Positions 37,583 to 45,993 of a DNA stretch of 64,000 bases are shown piece by piece. Source of the stretch: Reyranella sp. (GTDB taxonomy: Bacteria; Pseudomonadota; Alphaproteobacteria; Reyranellales; Reyranellaceae); contig NZ_JAFKJN010000026.1 in NCBI RefSeq assembly GCF_017305915.1, positions 1-64,000 on the forward strand, in the 5' to 3' direction. The position numbers and the translations under genes are program-made. The notes below the pieces were generated by a model, which worked only from the letters and a program-made list of their open reading frames with translations, was not told where the DNA came from and made no database searches. Every line of letters begins with the position of its first letter. Position 1 is the stretch's first letter.

Positions 37583-39250
37583 ATGGCAATGACAGCAGCG
37601 GCGGGTGGTGTGCCCCGCCCCATGACGCGGGAGGACCGCAAAGTCATCCTCGCCTCGTCCGTCGGCACCATCTTCGAATGGTACGACTTCTACCTCGCGG
37701 GCTCGCTGGCCGCGAACATCGCGGCCAACTTCTTCTCGGGGGTCAACCCGACGGCGGGCTTCATCTTCACCCTGCTGGGCTTCGCCGCCGGCTTCGCGGT
37801 CCGTCCGTTCGGCGCGCTGTTCTTCGGCATGCTGGGCGACCTGATCGGCCGCAAATACACCTTCCTCGTGACCATGACCCTGATGGGCATCTCGACCTTC
37901 GTGGTCGGCCTGCTGCCGGGTTATGCCACGCTGGGCATCGTCGCGCCGATCCTGTTCATCCTCTGCCGCCTGCTGCAGGGCCTGGCGCTGGGCGGCGAGT
38001 ACGGCGGTGCCGCGACCTACGTCGCCGAGCATGCACCACACGGCCGCCGCGGCTTCTATACCTCGTGGATCCAGACCACGGCCACCGTCGGCCTGTTCCT
38101 GTCGCTGGTCGTGATCCTGGTGCTCCGCGTGAGCATGAGCCCGGCGGAGTTCGCCGAGTGGGGCTGGCGCGTGCCGTTCCTGCTGTCGATCATCCTGCTC
38201 GGCGTGTCGATCTGGATCCGGCTGCAGCTTGAGGAGTCGCCGGCCTTCGCCCGCATCAAGGCCGAGGGCAAGAGCTCCAAGACGCCGCTGCGCGAGGCCT
38301 TCGGCCGCTGGGAGAACGCCAAGATCGCCCTCCTTGCCCTGTTCGGCGGCACCGCCGGCCAGGCGGTGGTCTGGTACACCGGCCAGTTCTACGCCCTGTT
38401 CTTCCTGACCCAGACGCTGAAGCTCGACGCCACCACGGCGAACATCTTCATCGCGATCGCGCTCGCCATCGGCACGCCGTTCTTCATCTTGTTCGGCTGG
38501 CTCAGCGACAAGATCGGCCGCAAGCCGATCATCCTGGCGGGCTGCCTGCTCGCCTGCGTGACCTACTTCCCGCTGTTCAGCGCGCTCACCAACGCGGTGA
38601 ATCCGGTGCTCGAGCAGGCGCTCGAGAAGTCGCCGGTCACGGTCGTGGCCGATCCGAAGGAGTGCTCGTTCCAGTTCAACCCGACGGGCACGGCCTCGTT
38701 CACCACCTCGTGCGACATCGCCAAGTCGTTCCTGGCGCGCAATTCGGTGAACTACAGCAACGAGACGGCGCCTCCGGGCACCGTGGCCTCGATCAAGATC
38801 GGCGACAAGGTCATCGCCTCGTTCGACAAGGGCAAGGCCGGCGCCGAGGCGGCCGCCAAGGACAAGGCGTTCACCGACGTCGCCACTGCCGCGATCCGCG
38901 CCGCGGGCTATCCGGCGGCGGCCGATCCGGCCAAGATAAACCGGCCGGTGGCGATCCTCATCCTGGCCATCTTCGTGCTCTATGTCACGATGGTGTACGG
39001 CCCGATCGCGGCCATGCTGGTCGAGCTGTTCCCGACCCGCATCCGCTACTCCGGCATGTCGCTGCCGTACCACATCGGCAACGGCTGGTTCGGCGGCTTC
39101 CTGCCGCCCACCATCTTCGCGATCGTGGCGGCGACCGGAAACATCTACTCCGGCCTGTGGTATCCGATCGTGGTGGCGGCGATGACCTTCGTCATCGGCC
39201 TGCTGTTCATGCCGGAGACCAAGGACCGCGACATCTACCGAGACGACTGA
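37583..39250 (+). CDS. MFS transporter, metabolite:H+ symporter (MHS) type
   Basis: A 555-residue transporter. GTIFEWYDFYLAGSLAANIA, the loop GMLGDLIGRKYTFLVT, and LCRLLQGLALGGEYGGAATY are MHS-family signatures (ProP, KgtP, ShiA). Twelve helices are expected, with a LSDKIGRKPIILAGCLL loop in the second half. Unusually, about 120 residues (336-454) are inserted between helices late in the chain, with two Cys (KECSFQFNPTGT... and TSCDIAK) and few hydrophobics, so probably periplasmic. ATG 37583 was chosen; 37589 or 37622 are possible. Substrate unknown; likely a carboxylate or osmolyte. Confidence 0.88.
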   Translation: MAMTAAAGGVPRPMTREDRKVILASSVGTIFEWYDFYLAGSLAANIAANFFSGVNPTAGFIFTLLGFAAGFAVRPFGALFFGMLGDLIGRKYTFLVTMTLMGISTFVVGLLPGYATLGIVAPILFILCRLLQGLALGGEYGGAATYVAEHAPHGRRGFYTSWIQTTATVGLFLSLVVILVLRVSMSPAEFAEWGWRVPFLLSIILLGVSIWIRLQLEESPAFARIKAEGKSSKTPLREAFGRWENAKIALLALFGGTAGQAVVWYTGQFYALFFLTQTLKLDATTANIFIAIALAIGTPFFILFGWLSDKIGRKPIILAGCLLACVTYFPLFSALTNAVNPVLEQALEKSPVTVVADPKECSFQFNPTGTASFTTSCDIAKSFLARNSVNYSNETAPPGTVASIKIGDKVIASFDKGKAGAEAAAKDKAFTDVATAAIRAAGYPAAADPAKINRPVAILILAIFVLYVTMVYGPIAAMLVELFPTRIRYSGMSLPYHIGNGWFGGFLPPTIFAIVAATGNIYSGLWYPIVVAAMTFVIGLLFMPETKDRDIYRDD

Positions 39251-39317
39251 TCGCTTCGGGCGATCGGACGGAGACCGGCGGCTCGAAAGGGCCGCCGGTT
39301 TCTTTTAGACTGGCGCC

Positions 39318-39851
39318 ATGAACCTGGATGCCATCCGGATCGGCGACAACCCGCCCGACGACGTCAACACCATCATCGAGGTGCCGATCGGCGGCGAGCC
39401 CATCAAGTACGAAATGGACAAGGCGGCCGGCACCCTGGTGGTCGACCGCTTCCTCTACACGCCGATGCGTTATCCGGGGAACTACGGCTTCGTGCCTCAC
39501 ACCCTGTCGGACGACGGCGATCCGATCGACGTGCTGGTCGCCAACACCCGGCCGATCATTCCGGGTGCGATCATGAACGTGCGGCCGATCGGGGTGCTGC
39601 GCATGGAGGACGACGGCGGCGGCGACGAGAAGATCATTGCCGTGCCGAGCTCGCGCATCACCCAGCGCTATGTCGGCGTCCGGAGCTACCAGGACCTGCC
39701 GCAGATCACGCGCGAGCAGATCGAGCACTTCTTCGTCCACTACAAGGACCTCGAGCCCGGTAAATGGGTCAAGCTCGAGGGCTGGGGCGACGTCGACGAG
39801 GCGCGGGCCCTGATTTCCGCGGCGATTGCGCGCGCCGCCGGGAGCCGCTGA
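39318..39851 (+). CDS. ppa: Inorganic pyrophosphatase
   Basis: A 177-residue family I inorganic pyrophosphatase, hydrolysing PPi to 2 Pi with Mg. Seen: VNTIIEVPIGGEPIKYEMDK with the active-site Glu and Lys, YPGNYGFVPHTLSDDGDPID and VLVANTRPIIPG carrying the acidic Mg ligands, and HFFVHYKDLEPGKWVKLEGW. Cytoplasmic, hexameric in the family. It stands alone between the MHS transporter and the monooxygenase. Confidence 0.95.
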   Translation: MNLDAIRIGDNPPDDVNTIIEVPIGGEPIKYEMDKAAGTLVVDRFLYTPMRYPGNYGFVPHTLSDDGDPIDVLVANTRPIIPGAIMNVRPIGVLRMEDDGGGDEKIIAVPSSRITQRYVGVRSYQDLPQITREQIEHFFVHYKDLEPGKWVKLEGWGDVDEARALISAAIARAAGSR

Positions 39852-39918
39852 TCGTCTTGGACCGATCCGGCAAGGCGGCTAGGCTCCTTCCGCTCATCGG
39901 AGAGGGGGAGGAGCAAGC

Positions 39919-41397
39919 ATGCCCGATCATGCCCGGGTTCTCGTCGTCGGTGCCGGCCCGGTCGGCCTCACGCTGGCCAACGAGCTGGTCCGCCACGGCA
40001 TCTCCGTCCGCATCGTCGACAAGGCGGCCGAACGCACCGACAAATCGAAGGCGTTGGTCCTGTGGAGCCGCTCGCTCGAGCTGTTCGACGACGCGGGCTA
40101 TGCCGAGCCGTTCCTGCCGGCCGGCTTCCAGTGCCGTGGCGCGCAGATCTCCAACGGCAAGGAGGTCATGGCGCGCGTGTCGTTCGACTCGGTCGACAGC
40201 CGCTATGCCTATGCCCTGATGATCCCGCAAAGCGAGACCGAGCGAATCCTCGAGGAGCGGCTGGCCGCGCACGGCGTCAGGGTCGAGCGGTCGGTCGAGC
40301 TGACCGCCTTCGCCGACAAGGGGACCGTGGTCGAGGCGACGCTGAGGAAGGCGGACGGCGCGACGGAGACCTTGACCGCCGACTGGCTGGCGGGCTGCGA
40401 TGGCGCGCATTCGACGGTGCGCCACGGCCTGGAGTTCGCCTTCGAGGGCAACACATTGGAGAGCGACTGGATCCTGGGCGACGGCTTCATCAGCGGGCTC
40501 GAGCCCAACGACCGGCTGCACATCTTCTGGCATCGCGACGGCATCCTCGCTTTCTTCCCGATCGTCGGGAGCCGCTGGCGCGTGGTCGCCGATTTCGGCG
40601 TCGCGACGGGCGGCGGGCGGCGGCCCGACCCGAGCCTGGACGAGGTCAACGAGGTGATGGCGCATCGCGGTTCGCCGACGCTGGCGATGACCGATCCGGT
40701 CTGGCTGGCCTCGTTCCGCATCAACGAGCGCAAGGTGCGCGACTATCGCAAGGGCCGCGTCTTCCTGGCCGGCGACGCCGCGCACATCCACAGCCCGGCG
40801 GGCGGGCAGGGCATGAACACCGGCATGCACGACGCCTTCAATCTTGCCTGGAAGCTCGCCCTGGTGATCAAGGGCAGCGCCAAGCCGGCACTGCTCGACA
40901 GCTACTCGCCCGAGCGCACCGCGGTCGGCGAGCGGGTGCTGCGCAATGCCGGCCGGCTCACCGAGGTCGCGACGCTGCGCAATCCGGTGCTGCAGGGCAT
41001 CCGCAACACCGTCGCGCGCTTTGCCACGAGCTTCCCGTTCGTGCAGCACAAGATGGCCAACGCGCTCACCGAGATGGATATCGGCTATCCCGAGAGCCCG
41101 CTCACGGTGCGCGACGGCGATGCCGGGCCAGGCCCCAAGGCGGGCGAGCGCTGGCCCGAGAAGCTGCCGGCCGGCTCCGGCGGCATGAAGTTCGTCGCCG
41201 CCGGCCCCGCCGACATCACGGCGGCGCTCGCCGCCAAGTACCCGCAGCTCGTCGTCGCGGCCAATGCGCCAGGGACGCAAGGGCGCGCGCCCGCATCGGG
41301 CCTGCGGCTGATCCGGCCCGACGGCTATGTCGGCTATGCCGGCTCGGCCCAGGACCCGCTGCACGCCGAAGCGTATCTGTCGACGCTCGCAGGCTAG
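39919..41397 (+). CDS. FAD-dependent aromatic monooxygenase
   Basis: A 492-residue PheA/TfdB-type flavoprotein hydroxylase. VLVVGAGPVGLTLANELVRH is the Rossmann FAD motif, the LAGCDGAHSTVRHGL box is the DG motif, and RVFLAGDAAHIHSPAGGQGM with NTGMHDAFNLAWKL the GD motif. The C-terminal thioredoxin-like half ends with RPDGYVGYAGSAQDPLHAEA. It hydroxylates aromatic or phenol-like substrates with NAD(P)H and O2; which substrate is not evident. GGAGAGGGGGAGG provides a strong ribosome-binding region. Confidence 0.9.
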   Translation: MPDHARVLVVGAGPVGLTLANELVRHGISVRIVDKAAERTDKSKALVLWSRSLELFDDAGYAEPFLPAGFQCRGAQISNGKEVMARVSFDSVDSRYAYALMIPQSETERILEERLAAHGVRVERSVELTAFADKGTVVEATLRKADGATETLTADWLAGCDGAHSTVRHGLEFAFEGNTLESDWILGDGFISGLEPNDRLHIFWHRDGILAFFPIVGSRWRVVADFGVATGGGRRPDPSLDEVNEVMAHRGSPTLAMTDPVWLASFRINERKVRDYRKGRVFLAGDAAHIHSPAGGQGMNTGMHDAFNLAWKLALVIKGSAKPALLDSYSPERTAVGERVLRNAGRLTEVATLRNPVLQGIRNTVARFATSFPFVQHKMANALTEMDIGYPESPLTVRDGDAGPGPKAGERWPEKLPAGSGGMKFVAAGPADITAALAAKYPQLVVAANAPGTQGRAPASGLRLIRPDGYVGYAGSAQDPLHAEAYLSTLAG

Positions 41398-41408
41398 AGG
41401 GAACGACC

Positions 41409-42038
41409 CTGCCGGGCGACTCGTTCCTGTCGCTGATCGACGCGATCGGCACTTTTGCCTTCGCGCTGAGCGGCGGGGCGCTCGCCGTGCAGAAGCGGTT
41501 CGACATCTTCGGCGTGCTGTTCCTGTCCTTCGTCGCCGCCGTGGCGGGCGGGGTGGCGCGCGACCTGCTGATCGGCGCCGTCCCACCGGCCGCGATCGCC
41601 GACTGGTATGCCTTCGCTCTCGCCATGGCGGGCGGATTGGTCAACTTCTTCGCCTATCCGCTGGTCCGGGCGCTCAAGCGACCGGTGCTGCTGCTCGATG
41701 CGATCGGGCTCGGCCTGTTCGCGGTCATCGGCGCGGAGAAGGCGCTGATGTACGGCATCAATCCGGTGATGGCAGCCGTCCTGGGCATGGTGACCGGCAT
41801 CGGCGGCGGCATGATCCGCGACGTGCTGGCGGGCGAGGTGCCGTCGGTGCTGCGGACCGACATCTACGCGGTCGCCGCCCTGGCCGCCGGCGGCGCGGTG
41901 GCGCTGGGCGATGCCTTCGACCTGCCGGCGGCGGTGTCGATGCTGGCCGGCGCCGCGCTCTGCATCTTCCTCCGGGTGATGGCGATCTTCTTCGGCTGGC
42001 GCGCGCCGGTGGCGCCCTGGAGGCCCGACGAGCGTTGA
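41409..42038 (+). CDS. Trimeric intracellular cation channel / UPF0126-family membrane protein
   Basis: A 209-residue protein with seven hydrophobic helices in two repeated halves (DAIGTFAFALSGGALAVQKR and DAIGLGLFAVIGAEKALMYG), each followed by a Gly-rich GGVARDLLIG or GGGMIRDVLAGEVPSVLRTD segment, as in YicG/TRIC channels. There is no ATG, GTG or TTG at the family N-terminus. The frame is open far upstream over the monooxygenase gene, and the only well-placed start is CTG at 41409, seven bases after GAGGG. Inner membrane; ion selectivity not determinable. Confidence 0.8.
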   Translation: MPGDSFLSLIDAIGTFAFALSGGALAVQKRFDIFGVLFLSFVAAVAGGVARDLLIGAVPPAAIADWYAFALAMAGGLVNFFAYPLVRALKRPVLLLDAIGLGLFAVIGAEKALMYGINPVMAAVLGMVTGIGGGMIRDVLAGEVPSVLRTDIYAVAALAAGGAVALGDAFDLPAAVSMLAGAALCIFLRVMAIFFGWRAPVAPWRPDER

Positions 42039-42066
42039 CCGACAGGCACGACATCCGGAGGAAGCC

Positions 42067-42762
42067 ATGGCAGCCCACACGCTGACGTTCGACATCGGCG
42101 GCACGCACATGAAGGCCGCGGTGGTCGACGAGGCCGGCGCCCTGATCAGCGAGCGCGCCATGATCGACACCGTTCCTGAAGCCGCCCCGCCGGACGTCGT
42201 CAAGTCGCTGGCCACGATGGTCGCGCCGCTCGGCGCCTTCGACCGCGTGTCGGTCGGCTTTCCGGGCGTGGTCCGCGACGGCCGCGTGCTGACTGCGCCG
42301 AACCTCGGCACCGACAAGTGGCAGGGCTTCGATCTCGGCGGGGCCCTTTCGTCGGCGCTGGCCAAGCCGGTACGGGTTGCCAACGACGCCGACCTGCAGG
42401 GCCTGGCGGTGATCGAGGGCAAGGGCGTGGAGATGGTGATCACGCTCGGCACCGGTTTCGGCACCGGCCTCTACCAGGACGGCCGGCTGGGGCCGCATCT
42501 CGAGCTCTCGCATCATCCGTTCCGTCAGCGCGAGACCTACGACGAGCAGCTCGGCAACGCCGCGCGCAAGGAGGTCGGCGCGGAGCGCTGGAACAAGCGG
42601 GTCGAGAAGGCGATCGCCAACATGCGCCGGCTCACCAACTTCGATCATCTCTATATCGGCGGCGGCAATGCCCGGCGCATCGCCTTCGCGCTTGCGTCCG
42701 ATGTCAGCCTGGTGTCGAACGTCGCGGGCCTGCAGGGCGGTCCGGCGCTGTGGCGCGACTGA
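42067..42762 (+). CDS. ROK-family sugar kinase (glucokinase-like)
   Basis: A 231-residue ROK protein: ATP motif LTFDIGGTHMKAAVVDEAGA, GFPGVVRDGRVLTAPNL, catalytic-region VANDADLQGL, and ITLGTGFGTGLYQDGRL. The zinc-binding Cys motif of many ROK kinases is absent and the protein is shorter than usual (about 300), resembling polyphosphate glucokinase-type ROKs. It would phosphorylate a sugar such as glucose. GGAGGAAGCC precedes the ATG. Begins 28 bp after the channel gene. Confidence 0.85.
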   Translation: MAAHTLTFDIGGTHMKAAVVDEAGALISERAMIDTVPEAAPPDVVKSLATMVAPLGAFDRVSVGFPGVVRDGRVLTAPNLGTDKWQGFDLGGALSSALAKPVRVANDADLQGLAVIEGKGVEMVITLGTGFGTGLYQDGRLGPHLELSHHPFRQRETYDEQLGNAARKEVGAERWNKRVEKAIANMRRLTNFDHLYIGGGNARRIAFALASDVSLVSNVAGLQGGPALWRD

Positions 42763-42814
42763 CAATCCGGTCCGCTTCGTAACCGTCACCGCACAGAATG
42801 AAGACGGGGGATGC

Positions 42815-43375
42815 ATGCGGAGAGCATTGGGCCGGCGCGCCTTCGGGACCATGATGCTGGCGTCGGTCGCCGGCTGCTCGGCACCGGTCGAGGTCTCCGG
42901 GAGCAACCGCGATTCGTCCTATCAGAAGAAGCTCACCCGGGTCCTGGTCACGACGGCGCTGCGCGCGCCCGACCTCAGCCCCACGCAGAACGAAGGCTTT
43001 GTGCGAGCCCGCGAGATCGGGCAAAGCCTCGCCGCCTGGGAACCGCTGGGCGTTGCCGTCGAGGTGGTCGATCTCACTTCCGGCCAGGGTGCTGCGGAGG
43101 CAGAGGCGCGGCTCGCTCCTCAGCAGATCCTGGCGCTGACGCTCAAAGGCTATCGGCTCTACAGCTACGTCGTCGATGCCTATGCGGTCGATGCCAGCCT
43201 GATCGATGTCTCGACAAGGAAGCGGGTCTGGCGGAGTTCCGTGCAGTTCCAGGGCATGGCGGAGAGCGGCCGCATCCGCCACAGCGGATTGGGCGGCGCG
43301 ATCTCGCACCAGAACGACGCCGATGATCTCGCCCGGGCCCTGACGGCCAAGCTGAAAGCCGACGGGCTGCTGTAG
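42815..43375 (+). CDS. Hypothetical lipoprotein
   Basis: A 186-residue lipoprotein: twin-Arg-like MRRALGRRAFGTMMLASVAG with lipobox Cys21, then an exported domain with SSYQKKLTRVLVTTALRAPD, QQILALTLKGYRLYSYVVDA and STRKRVWRSSVQFQGM. The phrases resemble envelope lipoproteins that assemble near membranes, but I do not recognise the family. GGGGGATGC precedes ATG 42815. The next gene, 18 bp on, has a similar layout, so this looks like a diverged pair. Confidence 0.72.
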   Translation: MRRALGRRAFGTMMLASVAGCSAPVEVSGSNRDSSYQKKLTRVLVTTALRAPDLSPTQNEGFVRAREIGQSLAAWEPLGVAVEVVDLTSGQGAAEAEARLAPQQILALTLKGYRLYSYVVDAYAVDASLIDVSTRKRVWRSSVQFQGMAESGRIRHSGLGGAISHQNDADDLARALTAKLKADGLL

Positions 43376-43392
43376 CCCGAGGGGAACCGCGC

Positions 43393-43881
43393 ATGCAGAG
43401 ACGTCTTCTTCTCGCGTCCGTCGGCGCCTTGCTGACGGCCGGATGCCAGCCCGAGGGGAAGGTGCTGCAGGTCTCGGCTCCCGCCAATGCGCCTCCGCCG
43501 AGAAAGATCGAGCGCGTCCTGATCTGGCTGCCGCCGGAGACCGGCCTGGCGAGCGCCAAGCTCGGCGATGCGTTCGTCGCGGCTTTCGTGTCCCAGGGCG
43601 TGCCGGCCCGGGTCGGCCGCGGAACGGCGCTCGAGCTCAATCGCGGCGACGACCAGGCCGCCCTGATGAACGAACTGAAGGCGACGCATCGTGTGGAGGT
43701 CGAGGTCGCGTCCTACCGCCAGGTCGGCGGCAATTTCGCGCAATGGACGCTCGTGGTGGGGGTGTACGCCGGCACCAGCCGAACGCCCCTGATGGCGCTG
43801 CGCTATCAGCCGAGCGGCTACTCCGACTATGCCCTCGCGGGCATGGTCGTCCAGAAGCTGGTCGAGCGCGGATATCTCTGA
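43393..43881 (+). CDS. Hypothetical lipoprotein
   Basis: A 162-residue lipoprotein: MQRRLLLASVGALLTAG with Cys18, a Pro-rich linker (APANAPPPRKIERVLIWLP) and a domain with FVAAFVSQGVPARVGRGTAL and MNELKATHRVEVEVASYRQV. It shares with its upstream neighbour the basic-x-RVL strand after the linker and a closing VQKLVERGYL helix, suggesting common origin. GAGGGGAACCGCGC precedes the ATG. Function unknown. Confidence 0.72.
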   Translation: MQRRLLLASVGALLTAGCQPEGKVLQVSAPANAPPPRKIERVLIWLPPETGLASAKLGDAFVAAFVSQGVPARVGRGTALELNRGDDQAALMNELKATHRVEVEVASYRQVGGNFAQWTLVVGVYAGTSRTPLMALRYQPSGYSDYALAGMVVQKLVERGYL

Positions 43882-43884
43882 GCT

Positions 43885-44907
43885 TTAGCGGCGATCGAAG
43901 ACGAAGGCGAAGCGCTCGCGCACGTATTTGCGCTGGAACGGCTCGCGCAAGCGCCAGATGCCGGCGTCGAGGACGAAGTGCGCCATCACCGTGCCGACGA
44001 AGGCGCCGTAGAGTGCGTTGCCCCAGGCGAGGCCCATGTCGGGGGCCCTGATGCCGGCATTCAGCAGCACCGCGCCTGCGACGCCAATGGCCGCCATCAG
44101 GGCGAGCGAGGCGAGCGGTCGGCGCTTGATCGCGACCACGCCCATGAACACGAGATACTGCAGCCCGTGGGCGATGGCGTAGCCCAGGGTCGCCGAGGTC
44201 GCATTGTCGAACAGATATGTCGGCAGGAAGAACGCTGCCCCCATCAGCAGGAAGCCGAGCCGCAGCGGCTGGGTGCGCAGGGCCGGCACCTTGACGAGGG
44301 TGATCGCGAGCGCGATCGGCGACAGCAGGTAGACGATTGCGCCCAGCTTGTGTGCCCAGGCGAACTCCGCCGACCAGCCGGGCAGGCCGATCGGGTTGAG
44401 GCTGAAGAAGCCCAGGATCGCGGCGACCGCCGAAAGCATCAGCGTGCGGCGCTCCCACGGCGAGAGCGGCCCGCTGCCGGTGCCGGCGGCGACGAAGCTC
44501 AGCAGGCCGACATTCTGCTTCTGGTAGTGCCAGAGCTGCCACGACAGGAAGCCGAGCAGCAGCCAGCCGCGCAGAGAGGCCGGTATGAACTCGAAGGCGA
44601 GGGCGCTGCCGGCGATCAGCGCCACGGGAACGATCAGGTAGCGCCAGGGATGGGCGCGGAAGTGCGGCCGCATCTCGGCGTCGGTGTAGAACCAGCCGGT
44701 GGTGGCGACGTGGAAATTCGCGCCGATGAAGTTGAGGATGATCAGCAGCCGCAGCGCCGATTCGCTGTCGGGCGCCAGGTGATGGGTCCACGGCACGATC
44801 GCCAGCGGCAACAGCGTCGCCGCGGCGGCCGCAACGAGGAAGAGGGGCCAGGCCGTCCGAGCCCGGACCGGCGATGAATAGTCAGCGGCGAGGAGAATGT
44901 CGGACAT
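43885..44907 (-). CDS. Multi-pass membrane protein of unknown function
   Basis: A 340-residue protein with about nine or ten hydrophobic helices. Conserved-looking His sit in or beside helices: IGANFHVATTGWFY, LWHYQKQNVGLLSF, AIAHGLQYLVFMG and TVMAHFVLDAGIWRLREPF. Their number resembles metal- or haem-binding membrane proteins, but no known motif is complete. ATG 44907 chosen over 44964; neither has a strong ribosome-binding site. Converges with the lipoprotein pair, leaving 3 bp. Confidence 0.6.
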   Translation of the reverse strand: MSDILLAADYSSPVRARTAWPLFLVAAAAATLLPLAIVPWTHHLAPDSESALRLLIILNFIGANFHVATTGWFYTDAEMRPHFRAHPWRYLIVPVALIAGSALAFEFIPASLRGWLLLGFLSWQLWHYQKQNVGLLSFVAAGTGSGPLSPWERRTLMLSAVAAILGFFSLNPIGLPGWSAEFAWAHKLGAIVYLLSPIALAITLVKVPALRTQPLRLGFLLMGAAFFLPTYLFDNATSATLGYAIAHGLQYLVFMGVVAIKRRPLASLALMAAIGVAGAVLLNAGIRAPDMGLAWGNALYGAFVGTVMAHFVLDAGIWRLREPFQRKYVRERFAFVFDRR

Positions 44908-45018
44908 GGACTGCTGCACCGTCACAGATGTCACCCGTGCCCATGCCCGATCAAGGTCCGGCATGTTTCAGGTGTGTCAGGCGTCGTTAGTTAGTCCAGT
45001 CCGTCCGCGATGGAAGGT

Positions 45019-45094
45019 TGGTAGGCCCGGCAGGATTTGAACCTGCGACATAACCGTTATGAGCGGCTCGTTCTGACCACTGAACTACGGGCCC
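45019..45094 (-). tRNA. tRNA with CAU anticodon (Ile2 or elongator Met)
   Basis: Folds on the minus strand: acceptor GGGCCCG with CGGGCCT (one G-T closing pair), D stem GTTC/GAAC, anticodon stem AGCCG/CGGTT with loop CTCATAA (anticodon CAT), T stem GCAGG/CCTGC with loop TTCAAAT, discriminator A and an encoded CCA. The 76-nt length is standard. The CTCATAA loop with a G-C-rich acceptor suggests the lysidine-modified Ile2, but an elongator Met cannot be excluded. It is not initiator Met. Confidence 0.9.
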
Positions 45095-45125
45095 ATCGCC
45101 TCAAGGGACGGGCCGCAGTCATACC

Positions 45126-45833
45126 CTATTCGGCGGGCGGCACGAACATATAGCCGACGCCACGCACCGTGCGAATCACCGTCGGCTTGTCGGGCGCCGG
45201 CTCGATCTTGCGCCGGATGCGGGTGATGCGCAGGTCGATCGCCCGGTCGAACGGGTCGCGCTGGCGATGGCTGGTGGTCTCGAGCAGCCAGTCGCGGGAG
45301 AGCGGCCGGTTGGGGTTCTCGGCGAACAGCTTCAGGAGATCGAACTCGCCGGCCGTCACCGCCACGTCGTTGCCGGCGTCGTCGTTCAGCGCGCGCTTGG
45401 AAAGGTCGAGGGTGTGGGCGCCCATGCGCACCCGCTCGAGCCGCGGCGGCGTCGCCTTGTGGGCCGAGCGGCGCAGCACGCTCTTGCAGCGGGCCAGGAG
45501 CTCGCGCGGCTCGTAGGGCTTGGCGACGTAGTCGTCGGCGCCGCTTTCCAGGCCCAGCACCTTGTCGACCGAATCGCCGGCCGCCGTCAGCATGATGATG
45601 CCGACCCGGGTGCTGCTCTCGCGCAGCCAGCGGGCCAGCGCAAAGCCGTCGTCCTGGCCGGGCAACTGGATGTCGAGGAGAACGAGGTCAGGCATCGCCC
45701 GCGAGACCTGGCGGCGCATCTGCGCGCCGTTCTCGACGGCGATCACCTTGAGGTCGTGGTTCATGAGGTAGGTCTCGGCCGCCTTGCGCTGGAACGCGTC
45801 GTCCTCGACCAGAAGAACGGATGGCTGCTGCAT
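45126..45833 (-). CDS. OmpR/PhoB-family response regulator
   Basis: A 235-residue regulator. Receiver: SVLLVEDDAFQRKAAETYLM, phospho-acceptor D54 in LVLLDIQLPGQDDG, GADDYVAKPYEPRELL with the conserved Lys. DNA-binding winged helix: TAGEFDLLKLFAENPNRPLS, RAIDLRITRIRRKIEPAPDK, VRGVGYMFVPPAE. ATG at 45833 gives a normal start. Divergent from the hybrid kinase at 45994, its likely partner through the HPt protein at 48144. Confidence 0.92.
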   Translation of the reverse strand: MQQPSVLLVEDDAFQRKAAETYLMNHDLKVIAVENGAQMRRQVSRAMPDLVLLDIQLPGQDDGFALARWLRESSTRVGIIMLTAAGDSVDKVLGLESGADDYVAKPYEPRELLARCKSVLRRSAHKATPPRLERVRMGAHTLDLSKRALNDDAGNDVAVTAGEFDLLKLFAENPNRPLSRDWLLETTSHRQRDPFDRAIDLRITRIRRKIEPAPDKPTVIRTVRGVGYMFVPPAE

Positions 45834-45993
45834 GACTTGATTCCAAAATGAATGTGTCTTAATGGCTGACAAATTACCAAGCTTTTGCAACAATTTATAG
45901 CTCTTTCTTGATATTCTTGATACAGTAATGGGCGTTTCCTTCTGTCATACAACCATATGTTGGTTCCCCTTTATTTTTTGACGATGATTTTCC
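45834..45993. promoter_or_regulatory. Divergent promoter region with operator-like repeats
   Basis: A 160-bp AT-rich spacer between the OmpR-type regulator and the hybrid kinase. It contains a perfect tandem pair TTCTTGATA TTCTTGATA (45905-45922), as expected for OmpR-type dimers that bind direct repeats, and an inverted pair AACCA-TATGT-TGGTT (45951-45965) about 30 bp upstream of the kinase ATG. Autoregulation is likely. Confidence 0.5.
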
